The position numbers were made by a program, and so were the translations under genes. The notes beneath the pieces were generated by a model. The model did no database searches. It was not told where the DNA came from and was given only the letters and a program-made list of their open reading frames with translations. From JAPLJC01 sp052326585 (GTDB lineage: Bacteria > Desulfobacterota > Desulfobaccia > Desulfobaccales > 0-14-0-80-60-11): 64,000 bases of DNA. The DNA is taken from contig JBKQLU010000023.1 of NCBI GenBank assembly GCA_052326585.1, positions 61,471 to 125,470 on the forward strand, given 5' to 3'. Positions 52,189 to 60,714 of the stretch are shown one piece after another. How positions within the stretch are numbered: the stretch's first letter is position 1; each line of letters opens with the position of its first letter.

Positions 52189-53539
52189 GTCGCATCTCCT
52201 GCACCACTTTTTGGAAGGTTTCACCCCGGTGGGTATAGTCCTTAAACATGTCAAAGCTGGCGCAGGCCGGGGACAGGAGCACCACCTCGCCGGGACGCGC
52301 CAGATCATAGGCCCGCCGCACCGCCTCGGCCATGGAATCTACCAGACAGATGGGCGCCAGGCCTTTCCAGGTTTGAGCCAGGCGCTTCCTGGTCTCGCCC
52401 AGCAGGACCAAGGCCTTGACCCGTTTCCGGATCAAGGGGGAGAGGAGACCGAAATCGCTGTCCTTGTCCCGGCCTCCGGCAATGAGGATCACCGGTTTGG
52501 AGAAATGGCCCAGGGAAACGGCCACCGCCCCGACGTTAGTCCCCTTGGAGTCGTCATAAAACTGCACCCGCTCCACCTCCGCCACGAATTCCAGGCGATG
52601 CGGCAGGCCGCCGAAGGAGGCCAACACCCGGCGGCAGGCCTCGGGGCTGGCGCCGGCATCCAGGGAGAGCAACAGGGACGCCATGATGTTTTCCAGGTTG
52701 TGGCGCCCGGTGAGGCGAATCCCGGCCAGGGGGAATCTCTCTGCCGCGCGGCTGTCCAGCCTGACGTGGAGCGAGCCGTCGGCCAGCCAGGCGCCCCGGG
52801 TCAGGGGGCGGCGGCTGGAAAAGTGATAGATCCGGCCCGGCCCGGTATCCAGGGCCGCCAGCGCCGCGTCATCGGCATTGAGGACCTTGAGATCGCCCCC
52901 CCGCTGGTTGCGGAAGAGGCTGGCCTTGGAGGCGGCGTAGGCGGCCAGCGAAGGGTAGCGGTCGAGATGGTCCGGGGTGATGTTGAGCAAGGCGGCGGCC
53001 TGGGGATGGAAGCTGGGGGCGGTGTCCAACTGGAAACTGCTCACCTCCAGCACCAGGCAGTCTGCCTGCGGGTGCCGCGACAACAAGGAGATCGCCGGGG
53101 TGCCGATATTGCCGCCCACCAGGGGTTTCCGGCCGGAGGCCTTGAGAAACTCGCCTACCAGGGTGATGGTGGTGGTCTTGCCGTTGGTGCCGCTCACCGC
53201 GATCACGGGTTTTTCGATGAAGTGGCCGGCCAATTCCAGTTCCCCCCAGACGGGGATGCCCGCCTGCCGGGCCTTCTCAAGCCATTCCAGTTCCGGCGGC
53301 ACCCCGGGGCTCAGGATGATCAGGTCGGAGCCCTGCCAGGCCGGCTCTTTATTAAGGGCCGCACCCAGGGCTTCGGTTACTCCCAAGCCGGCGATCTCCC
53401 GGCGGGGTTCCTCCAGGTTCTCAGGCGGCGCCTGGTCGGTCACCGTCACCCGGGCGCCCCCGGCCGCCAGGAAGCGGCACAAGGCCACCCCGGTACGGGC
53501 CAGGCCGACTACCAGGACTCTTTTTTGCTGAAGCTGCAT
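52172..53539 (-). CDS. murD: UDP-N-acetylmuramoyl-L-alanine--D-glutamate ligase
   Basis: 455 residues. The N-terminal LVVGLARTGVALCRFL and DQAPPE, P-loop AVSGTNGKTTTITLVGEF near 115, NITPDHLDRY and the C-terminal FYDDSKGTNVGAVAVSL and LSPACASFDMFKDYTHRGETF are MurD hallmarks. It adds D-Glu to UDP-MurNAc-L-Ala. Its end overlaps the ftsW start, and it begins 40 nt after mraY. Confidence 0.97.
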   Translation of the reverse strand: MQLQQKRVLVVGLARTGVALCRFLAAGGARVTVTDQAPPENLEEPRREIAGLGVTEALGAALNKEPAWQGSDLIILSPGVPPELEWLEKARQAGIPVWGELELAGHFIEKPVIAVSGTNGKTTTITLVGEFLKASGRKPLVGGNIGTPAISLLSRHPQADCLVLEVSSFQLDTAPSFHPQAAALLNITPDHLDRYPSLAAYAASKASLFRNQRGGDLKVLNADDAALAALDTGPGRIYHFSSRRPLTRGAWLADGSLHVRLDSRAAERFPLAGIRLTGRHNLENIMASLLLSLDAGASPEACRRVLASFGGLPHRLEFVAEVERVQFYDDSKGTNVGAVAVSLGHFSKPVILIAGGRDKDSDFGLLSPLIRKRVKALVLLGETRKRLAQTWKGLAPICLVDSMAEAVRRAYDLARPGEVVLLSPACASFDMFKDYTHRGETFQKVVQEMRHAKGS

Positions 53540-53579
53540 GAGCGCCAGTTCCGGAAAAGAGTATGAGAAAAAAACTGCC

Positions 53580-54659
53580 TCACCTTATTTTTAAGGCGCT
53601 CAGAGACACCAGCCCCAGGATAATGGCGATGATCCAGAAGCGCACAATGACCTTGGGTTCAGGCCAGCCCTTAAGTTCGAAGTGATGGTGCAGGGGCGCC
53701 ATGCGAAAGATGCGTTTGCCGTTAGAAACCTTGAAGAAGGCCACCTGCAGGATCACCGACAGGGCCTCCACCACGAAGAGCCCGCCCACGACGGCCAGGA
53801 GTATTTCTTGTTTGGTGGCCAGGGCCACCGTGCCCAAGGCCGCGCCCAGGGCCAGGGCTCCCACGTCCCCCATGAAGACCTGGGCCGGGTAGGCGTTAAA
53901 CCAGAGGAACCCAACCCCGGCGCCCACCATGGCCCCCAGGAAGATGGAGAGCTCCCCCACCCCCCGGACGTGAGGAATTTGCAGATAAGCGGCGATCTTG
54001 AGGTTCCCCGCCAGGTAACAAAAGATCATGTAAAAGCCCGCGGCAATAGTCACCGGGCCGATGGCCAGGCCGTCCAAGCCGTCGGTGAGGTTCACCGCGT
54101 TGGCGGTGCCCACGATGATGAACACCGCAAAGGGGATGAAGAACCAGCCCAGATCCGGTTGCACCTGTTTAAAGAAGGGAACGGTCAGGGTGGTGTTGAA
54201 AGCCGGGTTGGCATAGAGCAGGATGGCCGGCAGCAGGGCCACCAGGGTCTGGGCCACCAATTTGGTGCGGGGGCTCATCCCCCGGTTGTGCTTCTTGATG
54301 ACCTTGAGATAATCGTCATAGAAGCCGATGAAGCCAAACCCCAGGGTTACCACGACCATCATCCAGATGAAGGGATTGTCGAGTTCCGACCAGAGGAGGG
54401 CGGCAATCAGGGTGGTGAAGATGATCATCAGGCCGCCCATGGTGGGGGTGCCGTTCTTGGCAAGGTGGGACTGGGGGCCGTCTTCCCGGACATATTGGCC
54501 GATCTGCAGCGCCTTTAGCTTGTTAATGAACCAGGAGCCCACCACCATGGAGATGGTCAGGGAGGTGAGAATGGCGAAGATGGTGCGAAAGGTGATGTAG
54601 CGGAAGACATTAAAGCCGCCAAACACCGTCTTCAGTGGATATAAGAGATAATAGAGCAA
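53580..54659 (-). CDS. mraY: Phospho-N-acetylmuramoyl-pentapeptide transferase
   Basis: 359 residues with about 10 membrane helices. HLAKNGTPTMGGLMII, GFYDDYLKV (catalytic Asp pair), NAVNLTDGLDGLAIGP and APLHHHFELKGWPEPKV are the family signatures. It transfers phospho-MurNAc-pentapeptide to undecaprenyl phosphate, forming lipid I. It lies between murF and murD, separated from murF by a 220-bp gap containing two palindromic repeats. Confidence 0.98.
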   Translation of the reverse strand: MLYYLLYPLKTVFGGFNVFRYITFRTIFAILTSLTISMVVGSWFINKLKALQIGQYVREDGPQSHLAKNGTPTMGGLMIIFTTLIAALLWSELDNPFIWMMVVVTLGFGFIGFYDDYLKVIKKHNRGMSPRTKLVAQTLVALLPAILLYANPAFNTTLTVPFFKQVQPDLGWFFIPFAVFIIVGTANAVNLTDGLDGLAIGPVTIAAGFYMIFCYLAGNLKIAAYLQIPHVRGVGELSIFLGAMVGAGVGFLWFNAYPAQVFMGDVGALALGAALGTVALATKQEILLAVVGGLFVVEALSVILQVAFFKVSNGKRIFRMAPLHHHFELKGWPEPKVIVRFWIIAIILGLVSLSALKIR

Positions 54660-54730
54660 TTAAAATCCCCCGGTTCGCTTACCCAAATAGATAGCCGTCA
54701 GCGGTCAGCTATCAGCAAAAGCAGAACCAT

Positions 54731-54751
54731 GTAAGGTGGGCACTGCCCACC
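54731..54751. repeat. Palindromic repeat, murF-mraY gap (first)
   Basis: GTAAGGTGGGC-ACT-GCCCACC. It faces the second copy at 54857-54877 in opposite orientation, so the pair could also form one larger inverted structure about 145 bp across. Confidence 0.7.
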
Positions 54752-54856
54752 ACTTCTAACTGAAAAGGTTTGGGAATAAGGCTTTTTGTTTCTTCCTCTG
54801 TTTTTTAAGAATAGGTTTGCCATTCAAATATCCTTGCATTTGGCAGGCAAAAGGAT

Positions 54857-54877
54857 GGTGGGCAGTGCCCACCCTAC
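54857..54877. repeat. Palindromic repeat, murF-mraY gap (second)
   Basis: GGTGGGC-AGT-GCCCACC-CTAC, ending 2 bp from the murF stop codon. It may act as a 3' hairpin of the murF message. Confidence 0.75.
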
Positions 54878-54879
54878 AA

Positions 54880-56301
54880 TTATGTTTCCTCCAGAAGGTC
54901 AATGAGCCCCTCCATGTGCATGCTGCGGGAGCCCTTGATCAGGAGCCAGTCCCCCGGCTCCAGCAATTCCCGAAGCACCCGGGCCCCGTCGGCCTGGTGG
55001 CTGATGGGAAAGAGGCGGGAGGCAGGCAGCCCCCCTGCCAAGGCCCCGGCGGCCACCTCGAGACGGAAGTCGCCATAAGTCACCAGGTAATCGACCCCGG
55101 CCCGGGCGGCCAGGCGGCCGAGTTCCCGGTGTTCCTGGGCCGCGGCCTGGCCTAATTCGAGCATGTCTCCCAGGGCGGCGGCGGCCCGGCCTGAATCCTT
55201 GAGCTCCATCAAGGTCTGTAAGGCCATGGCCATGGAGCCGGGGTTGGCGTTGTAGCAATCGTTCAGCAGGTTGACCCCCATGGGCAGGGTGAGCACCTGG
55301 GAGCGGCGGGCCAGGGGCTGGAAGGCCGCCAGGGCCGCGGCGGTCTCTGCCGGCGGCAGCCCCAGGACCAGGCCCACCGCGGTGGCGGCCAGGGCGTTAT
55401 AGAGCATATGGGCTCCGGCGGCGGGCAGGTTGAGGGGCCAGCTTTGCCCTTGATAGTGCAGTAAGGCGCTTTGGCCGCGGAGTCCCAGGGGGCGGCGCCC
55501 TTCGGCCCGCAGGGCGGCTCCGGGACCCAGCCCGTAGCTCAGGGAGGGCCCCCGGAAACCCCGGGCCAACCCGGCAATCCAGGGATCATCGGCATTATAA
55601 AGCAGGCGGGCTTCCCGCTCCAGGGCGCCGATGACCTCGCCCTTGGCGCGGGCCACTCCGGCCACGTCCCCCACCCCCTCGGTGTGGGCCCCATAGACGT
55701 TGGTGAGCACTGCCACGGTGGGCGCAGCGATTTGGGTGAGACGGCTGATCTCTCCGAAGCGGTTCATGCCCATCTCCACCACCGCGGCCTCATGGCCCGC
55801 ATCAATCTCCAGAAGGGTGAGGGGCAGGCCGATGAGGTTATTCAGGTTCAGGGGATTCTTATGCACCTGATAAGTCCGGGACAGGACCCCCGCGGCCATC
55901 TCCTTGGTGGTGGTCTTGCCGCAACTGCCGGTGATGGCCACCACCGGCAGGGCAAATTTGCCGCGCCAGGCGTGGGCCAGGTCCCCCAGGGCGGTAAGGG
56001 CGGCATCCACCGCGATTACGGTTATGGCGGCGCCGGCGGCGGGTTCCAAGCCGGCGCCGCCAGCCGCCGCCCCCCTTAGCCGCCGCCGCTCCACCAAGAC
56101 GCCCCGGGCGCCCCGGTTGAGGGCCTGCGGGATGAAGTCGTGGCCGTCGTGGTGCTCCCCGGCCAGAGGAATGAAGATCTGGCCCGTCTGGGTGGTGCGG
56201 GAGTCGGTGGATACCCCGCAAAAGGTGTCCCACCCTCCCCGCCGGATCAAGTCGCCCCGGGTGGCGGCCAGGATTTCCGCGCTGGTGAAGGTGGCGGCCA
56301 T
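54880..56301 (-). CDS. murF: UDP-MurNAc-tripeptide--D-Ala-D-Ala ligase
   Basis: 473 residues. VSTDSRTTQTGQIFIPLAGEHHDGHDFI at the N-terminus (the uridine-binding domain), P-loop ITGSCGKTTTKEM near 120, NLNNLIGLPLTLL, and LNDCYNANPGSMAMAL near the C-terminus are MurF hallmarks. It adds D-Ala-D-Ala to the tripeptide. Its ATG overlaps the murE stop (TGATG), so they are coupled. Confidence 0.97.
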   Translation of the reverse strand: MAATFTSAEILAATRGDLIRRGGWDTFCGVSTDSRTTQTGQIFIPLAGEHHDGHDFIPQALNRGARGVLVERRRLRGAAAGGAGLEPAAGAAITVIAVDAALTALGDLAHAWRGKFALPVVAITGSCGKTTTKEMAAGVLSRTYQVHKNPLNLNNLIGLPLTLLEIDAGHEAAVVEMGMNRFGEISRLTQIAAPTVAVLTNVYGAHTEGVGDVAGVARAKGEVIGALEREARLLYNADDPWIAGLARGFRGPSLSYGLGPGAALRAEGRRPLGLRGQSALLHYQGQSWPLNLPAAGAHMLYNALAATAVGLVLGLPPAETAAALAAFQPLARRSQVLTLPMGVNLLNDCYNANPGSMAMALQTLMELKDSGRAAAALGDMLELGQAAAQEHRELGRLAARAGVDYLVTYGDFRLEVAAGALAGGLPASRLFPISHQADGARVLRELLEPGDWLLIKGSRSMHMEGLIDLLEET

Positions 56302-57836
56302 CAGCCGGGATACTCCTTTAAACCCAGGGTAACCTCCTCCCGGTCGTCGAAATGGCGGCGCTCCGAGCCCCAGATCTGGTAGTCTTCATGCCCCTTGCCG
56401 GCCACCAGCACCGCGTCGCCGGGCCGGGCCAGGCTGATCGCCAGGCGGATGGCCTCCCGGCGGTCCGGGACCACCAGATAGCCGCGCTCGCCCTTCCGGG
56501 CGGCCGTCCCGCTTATCTGGGGTAAACCCGCGGCCGCCAAACCCGGTTCGATCTCCCGGATGATGGCCAGCGGCTCTTCGCCCCGGGGGTTGTCGCTGGT
56601 GACCACCGCCAGGTGGGCCGAGGCGGCCGCGGCTCCCATGAGGGGCCGCTTTTTCCGGTCCCGGTCGCCGCCGCAGCCGAAGACAATGATGATCCGGGCG
56701 AAGTCCAGTTGCTGCAGGGCCCCCAGGGCCTGGGTCAGGGCGGCCGGGGTATGGGCATAGTCCACGAAGACGCCGGGACCGCCCGCCGGGCCGAAACGCT
56801 CCAGCCGGCCCGGCACCCCGCTCAGGGCGGAGATGCCCCGGGCCACTTCCTGGGGAGACAGGCCCAGCCCCAGGGCCGTGGCCGCGGCTGCCAGGATGTT
56901 CGCCAGGTTGAAAGGCCCCACCAGGCGCGAGTCGATCTCCACCTCTCCCGCCGGACTGGTGAGGCGGGCCCTGATACCCTGGGGGTGGAAGCGGTGGCTC
57001 AAAGGCCGCACCTGGCTGTCGGGGTGGCAGCCGTAGGTGAGGCAGGGAACCTGCACCCGGGCGCGCAGTTCCCGGCCCCGGGGGTCGTCCAGGTTGAGGA
57101 CCGCCAGGCCGGGGGCGCCATTGCCAGGGGCCAGCAACTCCAGAAAGAGGCGGGCCTTGGCGCTAAAGTAATCCTCTAGATCGCGGTGATAATCGAGGTG
57201 GTCCTGGCTGAGGTTGGTGAAGACCCCCACATCGAAGGCGGTCCGGTCCACCCGCCGCAGGTCCAGGGCATGAGAGGAGACTTCCATGAAGACGTGGCTC
57301 ACTCCCCGGGAGCGCATGGCCCGTAAGAGCCTCTGTAAGTCCAGGGATTCCGGGGTGGTCACCGGCGCTGGCCAGGTCTTTTCCAAGGCGCGGTAATTGA
57401 CGGTGCCCAGGACCCCGACCTGGCGGCCGGCGTTGCTCAGGATGGCCTCCAGCAGGTATGCGGTGCTGGTCTTGCCGTTGGTGCCGGTGATGCCCACCAG
57501 GACCAACTCCCGGCTGGGGTGGCCGTAAAATGCGGCGCTGAGATGGGCCAGGGCCAAGCGGGCCTGGTCCACCCGGACGACGGTGAGGCCGGCCGGGACC
57601 TCCAGTCCCTGTTCGCTGACGATGGCCGCGGCGCCCCTGGCGATAGCCTCAGCCACAAAGCGGTGCCCATCGGTGCGGGCCCCCTTCAGGGCCACGAAAA
57701 CCCCGCCGGGGACCACTTCTGCGGAGTGGTAGGCCAGCCCGGTGATCGCGAGATCTTCGCCGCCCTGCAGGCGGCAGCCCTCCAGGCCGGCCAGCAGCCG
57801 CTTTAATGGAATGGAGGACGCAGGCTCGTGGTGCAC
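56301..57836 (-). CDS. murE: UDP-MurNAc-dipeptide--meso-diaminopimelate ligase
   Basis: 511 residues. ITGLAYHSAEVVPGGVFVALKG (uridine site), P-loop GITGTNGKTSTAYLLE near 115, SSHALDLRRVD, NLSQDHLDYH and VTSDNPRGEEPL. The DNPR motif specifies meso-diaminopimelate, implying DAP-type peptidoglycan. I chose a GTG start with GAGG five bases upstream; a longer frame upstream adds 55 residues without family character. A 247-bp gap separates it from ftsI, with no gene seen. Confidence 0.96.
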   Translation of the reverse strand: MHHEPASSIPLKRLLAGLEGCRLQGGEDLAITGLAYHSAEVVPGGVFVALKGARTDGHRFVAEAIARGAAAIVSEQGLEVPAGLTVVRVDQARLALAHLSAAFYGHPSRELVLVGITGTNGKTSTAYLLEAILSNAGRQVGVLGTVNYRALEKTWPAPVTTPESLDLQRLLRAMRSRGVSHVFMEVSSHALDLRRVDRTAFDVGVFTNLSQDHLDYHRDLEDYFSAKARLFLELLAPGNGAPGLAVLNLDDPRGRELRARVQVPCLTYGCHPDSQVRPLSHRFHPQGIRARLTSPAGEVEIDSRLVGPFNLANILAAAATALGLGLSPQEVARGISALSGVPGRLERFGPAGGPGVFVDYAHTPAALTQALGALQQLDFARIIIVFGCGGDRDRKKRPLMGAAAASAHLAVVTSDNPRGEEPLAIIREIEPGLAAAGLPQISGTAARKGERGYLVVPDRREAIRLAISLARPGDAVLVAGKGHEDYQIWGSERRHFDDREEVTLGLKEYPG

Positions 57837-58083
57837 GGTTCCCTCGCAAACAGGTCGGATTACCCGGGGGCTCAGGACCTTTGCCGCCAGGGCCTTGAGA
57901 GCAATCAGCCGGTGCAGCAAGTAAGCAAATATGATGCCGCAGGAGTAGTGGTCAGATACGGCCAAGGAGAGGCCCGCAGCCTGCCCCGCCGGATGCGTCA
58001 CTTAAGGTTTGGCAGATCGAGGCCCACTTTTAATCTTATAAAAACATCCGGGTCTTGGCAAGGACCACCCTCCCGGGTCGCCT

Positions 58084-60162
58084 TCAGGTACTGGAGTGGA
58101 ATTTCACCAGGCAGACGGCGCCGGGGGAGATGGTGGTCCCCGGGGAGGGCTCCTGGCTCACGGCCATGCCGCTGCCCTCCAGGCGATATTTCATTCCGGA
58201 GCGGGTCAGAAGGTCTAATACCTGGCGAATGGTATAGCCCTTCAGGTCGGGCATCACCGTCAACGGTCCCTCGGGGATCTCCAGCCGGCCCGGCAGCAAT
58301 TGGGCCAAAGTGGGACCCGGCGGCTGGCCGGGGGCCGCCCTGGCGGCCCTCCGCTCCGGTTCCGGGGCGGCCGCAGCCTTAGCCTGGACCGGCAGGTTCT
58401 GCTCCCGATCCTGTTCCTTCTGGGGATAATAACCCAGGACCCGCAGGGATTGGGCGGCTATTTCCCGGAAGACCGGGGCGGCCACCACCCCGCCGAAGAT
58501 GGCGCCCTTGGGTTCGTCGATGATGACGCTGATCGCCAAAACCGGCTTTTCCGCGGGCACCAGGCCGATGAACAGGGCATTAAACTTGCTGTGGGAATAG
58601 GCCCGGCCCTCCAATTTTTGGGCGGTGCCGGTTTTGCCGGCCACGGTGAAACCTGGCGGGGCCGCTTCCTTGGCGGTGCCGCCTTGCTGGGTGACCGTCG
58701 CCATGATCTCGAGTATCTGCTGGGCGGCCCGCTGGGACAACACCCTTCGCAGCGGCCGGGGGGGAAACTCCTGCACCTGCCGTCCATAGGGGTCATCAAT
58801 CTCTTTCACTAGTCGCGGCTCCATGAGGACCCCGCCATTGCCCAGCGAGGCCAGGGCCATGGTCAGTTGCAAGGGAGTGACCGACACCCCCTGGCCAAAG
58901 GCCAGGGTGGCCCGGTCGATGCCGGACTTGAGCGCCTGGAGACTCTTCAGCAGCCCGTCGCTTTCTCCGGGGAACGAGATCCCGGTTTTGCTCCCAAAGC
59001 CGAAACCCCGGAGATATTGCTCCAGGCGAGGCCCCCCCAGTTTGCCGGCAATCTTGGCGGCCCCGATATTGCTCGATTTTTGGATGATCTGTTGCACCGT
59101 CAGGCATCCATACGGATGCACGTCGTGGATCTCTTCCTTGGGGCCCAAGACCCAGGCGCCGTTCTCGCAATTGAAACGGTCGCCGGGCTTCACCACATTG
59201 GCATCCAGGGCCGCGGCAGTGATGAAGATCTTAAAAGCGGAGCCGGGCTCCAGGCAATCGGTGATTAGCCGGTTGCGCCGGGCCGTTTCGAGAGATTGGC
59301 CGTAACGGTTGGGGTCCATTACCGGCAACTGCGCCATGGCCAGGATCTCTCCGGTCTGGGGCTGCAGCACCAGGGCCAGGCCGCCGGCGGCATGGGAACG
59401 CTCCACCCCCAGGGCCAATTCTTTTTCGGCGATATACTGCAAGGTATGGTCCAGGGTGAGGACGACGTTGTCGCCCATAACTTCCGGATCCCAGGCCTTT
59501 TCCCCCGAGGAGATGGTATGCCCCCGGCCATCCAGCATCTTCCAGCATTGCTTGGGTTTGCCATAGAGGAGCCGGTCAAACTGGTGCTCCACCCCCGCCA
59601 ACCCCTGGCCGTCGATATCACAAAACCCCAATACCTCCCCGGCCAGAGAGAGCTGCGGATAGTAGCGTTTGGCCTCGGGCAGGAGGTAGACCGCGTCGCT
59701 ATCCTGGCGTCCGGTGATCTGGGCGGCCGCGGCCCGGCTCTCTGCTTCCGCCTGCCAGGCCTGGAAGGCCGCTTCCCGCTCCGGGGTGAGTTGCCGCTTG
59801 ACCCAGGTAAAAGAACAGGCCCGGGTGAGAATTTCTTTGAGTTCCTTAGGCTGATAACCCAGGATGGGCGCCAGCTCCCGGCTCAAGCGCTCGGCCTGCG
59901 CCACCTGGGTGGGGTGAGCCACTACCGAGGAAACCTGGGTGCTGATGGCCAGTTCCAGGCCCTGGCGGTCCAGGATCATGCCCCGGACCGGCAGCACGGG
60001 GGAACATTTCTGGTATTCCCGGGTGGCTTCTTCCCGGAGTTGCGGGCCCCGCACCATCTGGAGATAAAAGAAGCGGCCGATAATCACCAGTCCCAGCAGG
60101 GCCAGGCCAAGACCCAACAAGGCGATGCGGAACCGCACCCACTTGCCGATGGTGGGATTCAC
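58084..60162 (-). CDS. ftsI: Division transpeptidase FtsI (class B PBP) with PASTA domain
   Basis: 692 residues. A membrane anchor (residues 12-35), the PBP dimerisation domain with RGMILDRQGLELA, and the transpeptidase: SxxK as EPGSAFKI (Ser-Ala-Phe-Lys), SxN as KSSNIGAAK and KTG as AGKTGTAQK. A linker rich in Ala/Pro/Glu leads to one C-terminal PASTA domain (VMPDLKGYTIRQVLDLLTRSG). It crosslinks septal peptidoglycan with FtsW. Its start overlaps the ftsL stop (ATGA). The PASTA repeat makes it SpoVD/PBP2x-like. Confidence 0.95.
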   Translation of the reverse strand: MNPTIGKWVRFRIALLGLGLALLGLVIIGRFFYLQMVRGPQLREEATREYQKCSPVLPVRGMILDRQGLELAISTQVSSVVAHPTQVAQAERLSRELAPILGYQPKELKEILTRACSFTWVKRQLTPEREAAFQAWQAEAESRAAAAQITGRQDSDAVYLLPEAKRYYPQLSLAGEVLGFCDIDGQGLAGVEHQFDRLLYGKPKQCWKMLDGRGHTISSGEKAWDPEVMGDNVVLTLDHTLQYIAEKELALGVERSHAAGGLALVLQPQTGEILAMAQLPVMDPNRYGQSLETARRNRLITDCLEPGSAFKIFITAAALDANVVKPGDRFNCENGAWVLGPKEEIHDVHPYGCLTVQQIIQKSSNIGAAKIAGKLGGPRLEQYLRGFGFGSKTGISFPGESDGLLKSLQALKSGIDRATLAFGQGVSVTPLQLTMALASLGNGGVLMEPRLVKEIDDPYGRQVQEFPPRPLRRVLSQRAAQQILEIMATVTQQGGTAKEAAPPGFTVAGKTGTAQKLEGRAYSHSKFNALFIGLVPAEKPVLAISVIIDEPKGAIFGGVVAAPVFREIAAQSLRVLGYYPQKEQDREQNLPVQAKAAAAPEPERRAARAAPGQPPGPTLAQLLPGRLEIPEGPLTVMPDLKGYTIRQVLDLLTRSGMKYRLEGSGMAVSQEPSPGTTISPGAVCLVKFHSST

Positions 60163-60509
60163 GGCAGCTTCACGACCTGGGAGGGCGTGGGCGCCTCCAT
60201 GCCCAGTTGGGCCGCCAGCTTCTCCAGACGGGAAATAGCCGTGAGGTTGGAGAGCTCGATGCGCAGCTTGCCGTTCAAGTCGCGCAGTTGCTTCTGGCTT
60301 TGCTGAGCCTGGGAAATCCGGTAACTATGGGTAATATCCTGTAAATCGGTCCAGGCCAGAAATGTACAGATGAACAATACCCCCACCGCGCCCAGGACCA
60401 ACCCGGCCACTATGGCGCCCCCCCAGCGCCAGGGGTAGCTGGCCTTGCGGTTTCTGGGGAGAAACACCTGTCCGGCGGCGCTCAGGCGGAGAGATAGATT
60501 AGCGGGCAT
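60159..60509 (-). CDS. ftsL: Cell division protein FtsL
   Basis: 116 residues: basic cytoplasmic N-terminus, one membrane helix (WGGAIVAGLVLGAVGVLFICTF-type, about 30-52), then a periplasmic leucine-zipper-like coiled coil ending with the RLEKLAAQLGMEAP motif typical of FtsL. Sequence conservation is low in this family; position between rsmH and ftsI and the topology carry the call. It overlaps ftsI by 4 nt. Confidence 0.88.
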   Translation of the reverse strand: MPANLSLRLSAAGQVFLPRNRKASYPWRWGGAIVAGLVLGAVGVLFICTFLAWTDLQDITHSYRISQAQQSQKQLRDLNGKLRIELSNLTAISRLEKLAAQLGMEAPTPSQVVKLP

Positions 60510-60528
60510 CTCCTTTCACCTCCTCTGA

Positions 60529-60714
60529 TCAAGCGCGGTAATCCATGGAGAGCAGGCTGGGAAACCTTTCCCGGGGCCATTTTTGGACAATCTCATCCCA
60601 TGGCCGGATGGTCTGCCAGTAACCATTCCCGTCGGTCTCCGTACGGTTGCCGCGGACCCTGGCGAGCCTTTCCTCCTCCGGGAGGTTCAGGCCTGTGGCG
60701 ATTTCAAGAGACAT
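60529..60714 (-). CDS. Small unknown protein between rsmH and ftsL
   Basis: 61 residues (MSLEIATGLNLPEEERLAR and on), charged and Trp-containing, with no signal or membrane helix. GGGAGG seven bases upstream of the ATG is one of the better ribosome sites in the cluster, and the start overlaps the rsmH end by 11 nt, so the gene is embedded in the dcw operon. No family recognised. It could be a lineage-specific division accessory protein (inference). Confidence 0.65.
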   Translation of the reverse strand: MSLEIATGLNLPEEERLARVRGNRTETDGNGYWQTIRPWDEIVQKWPRERFPSLLSMDYRA

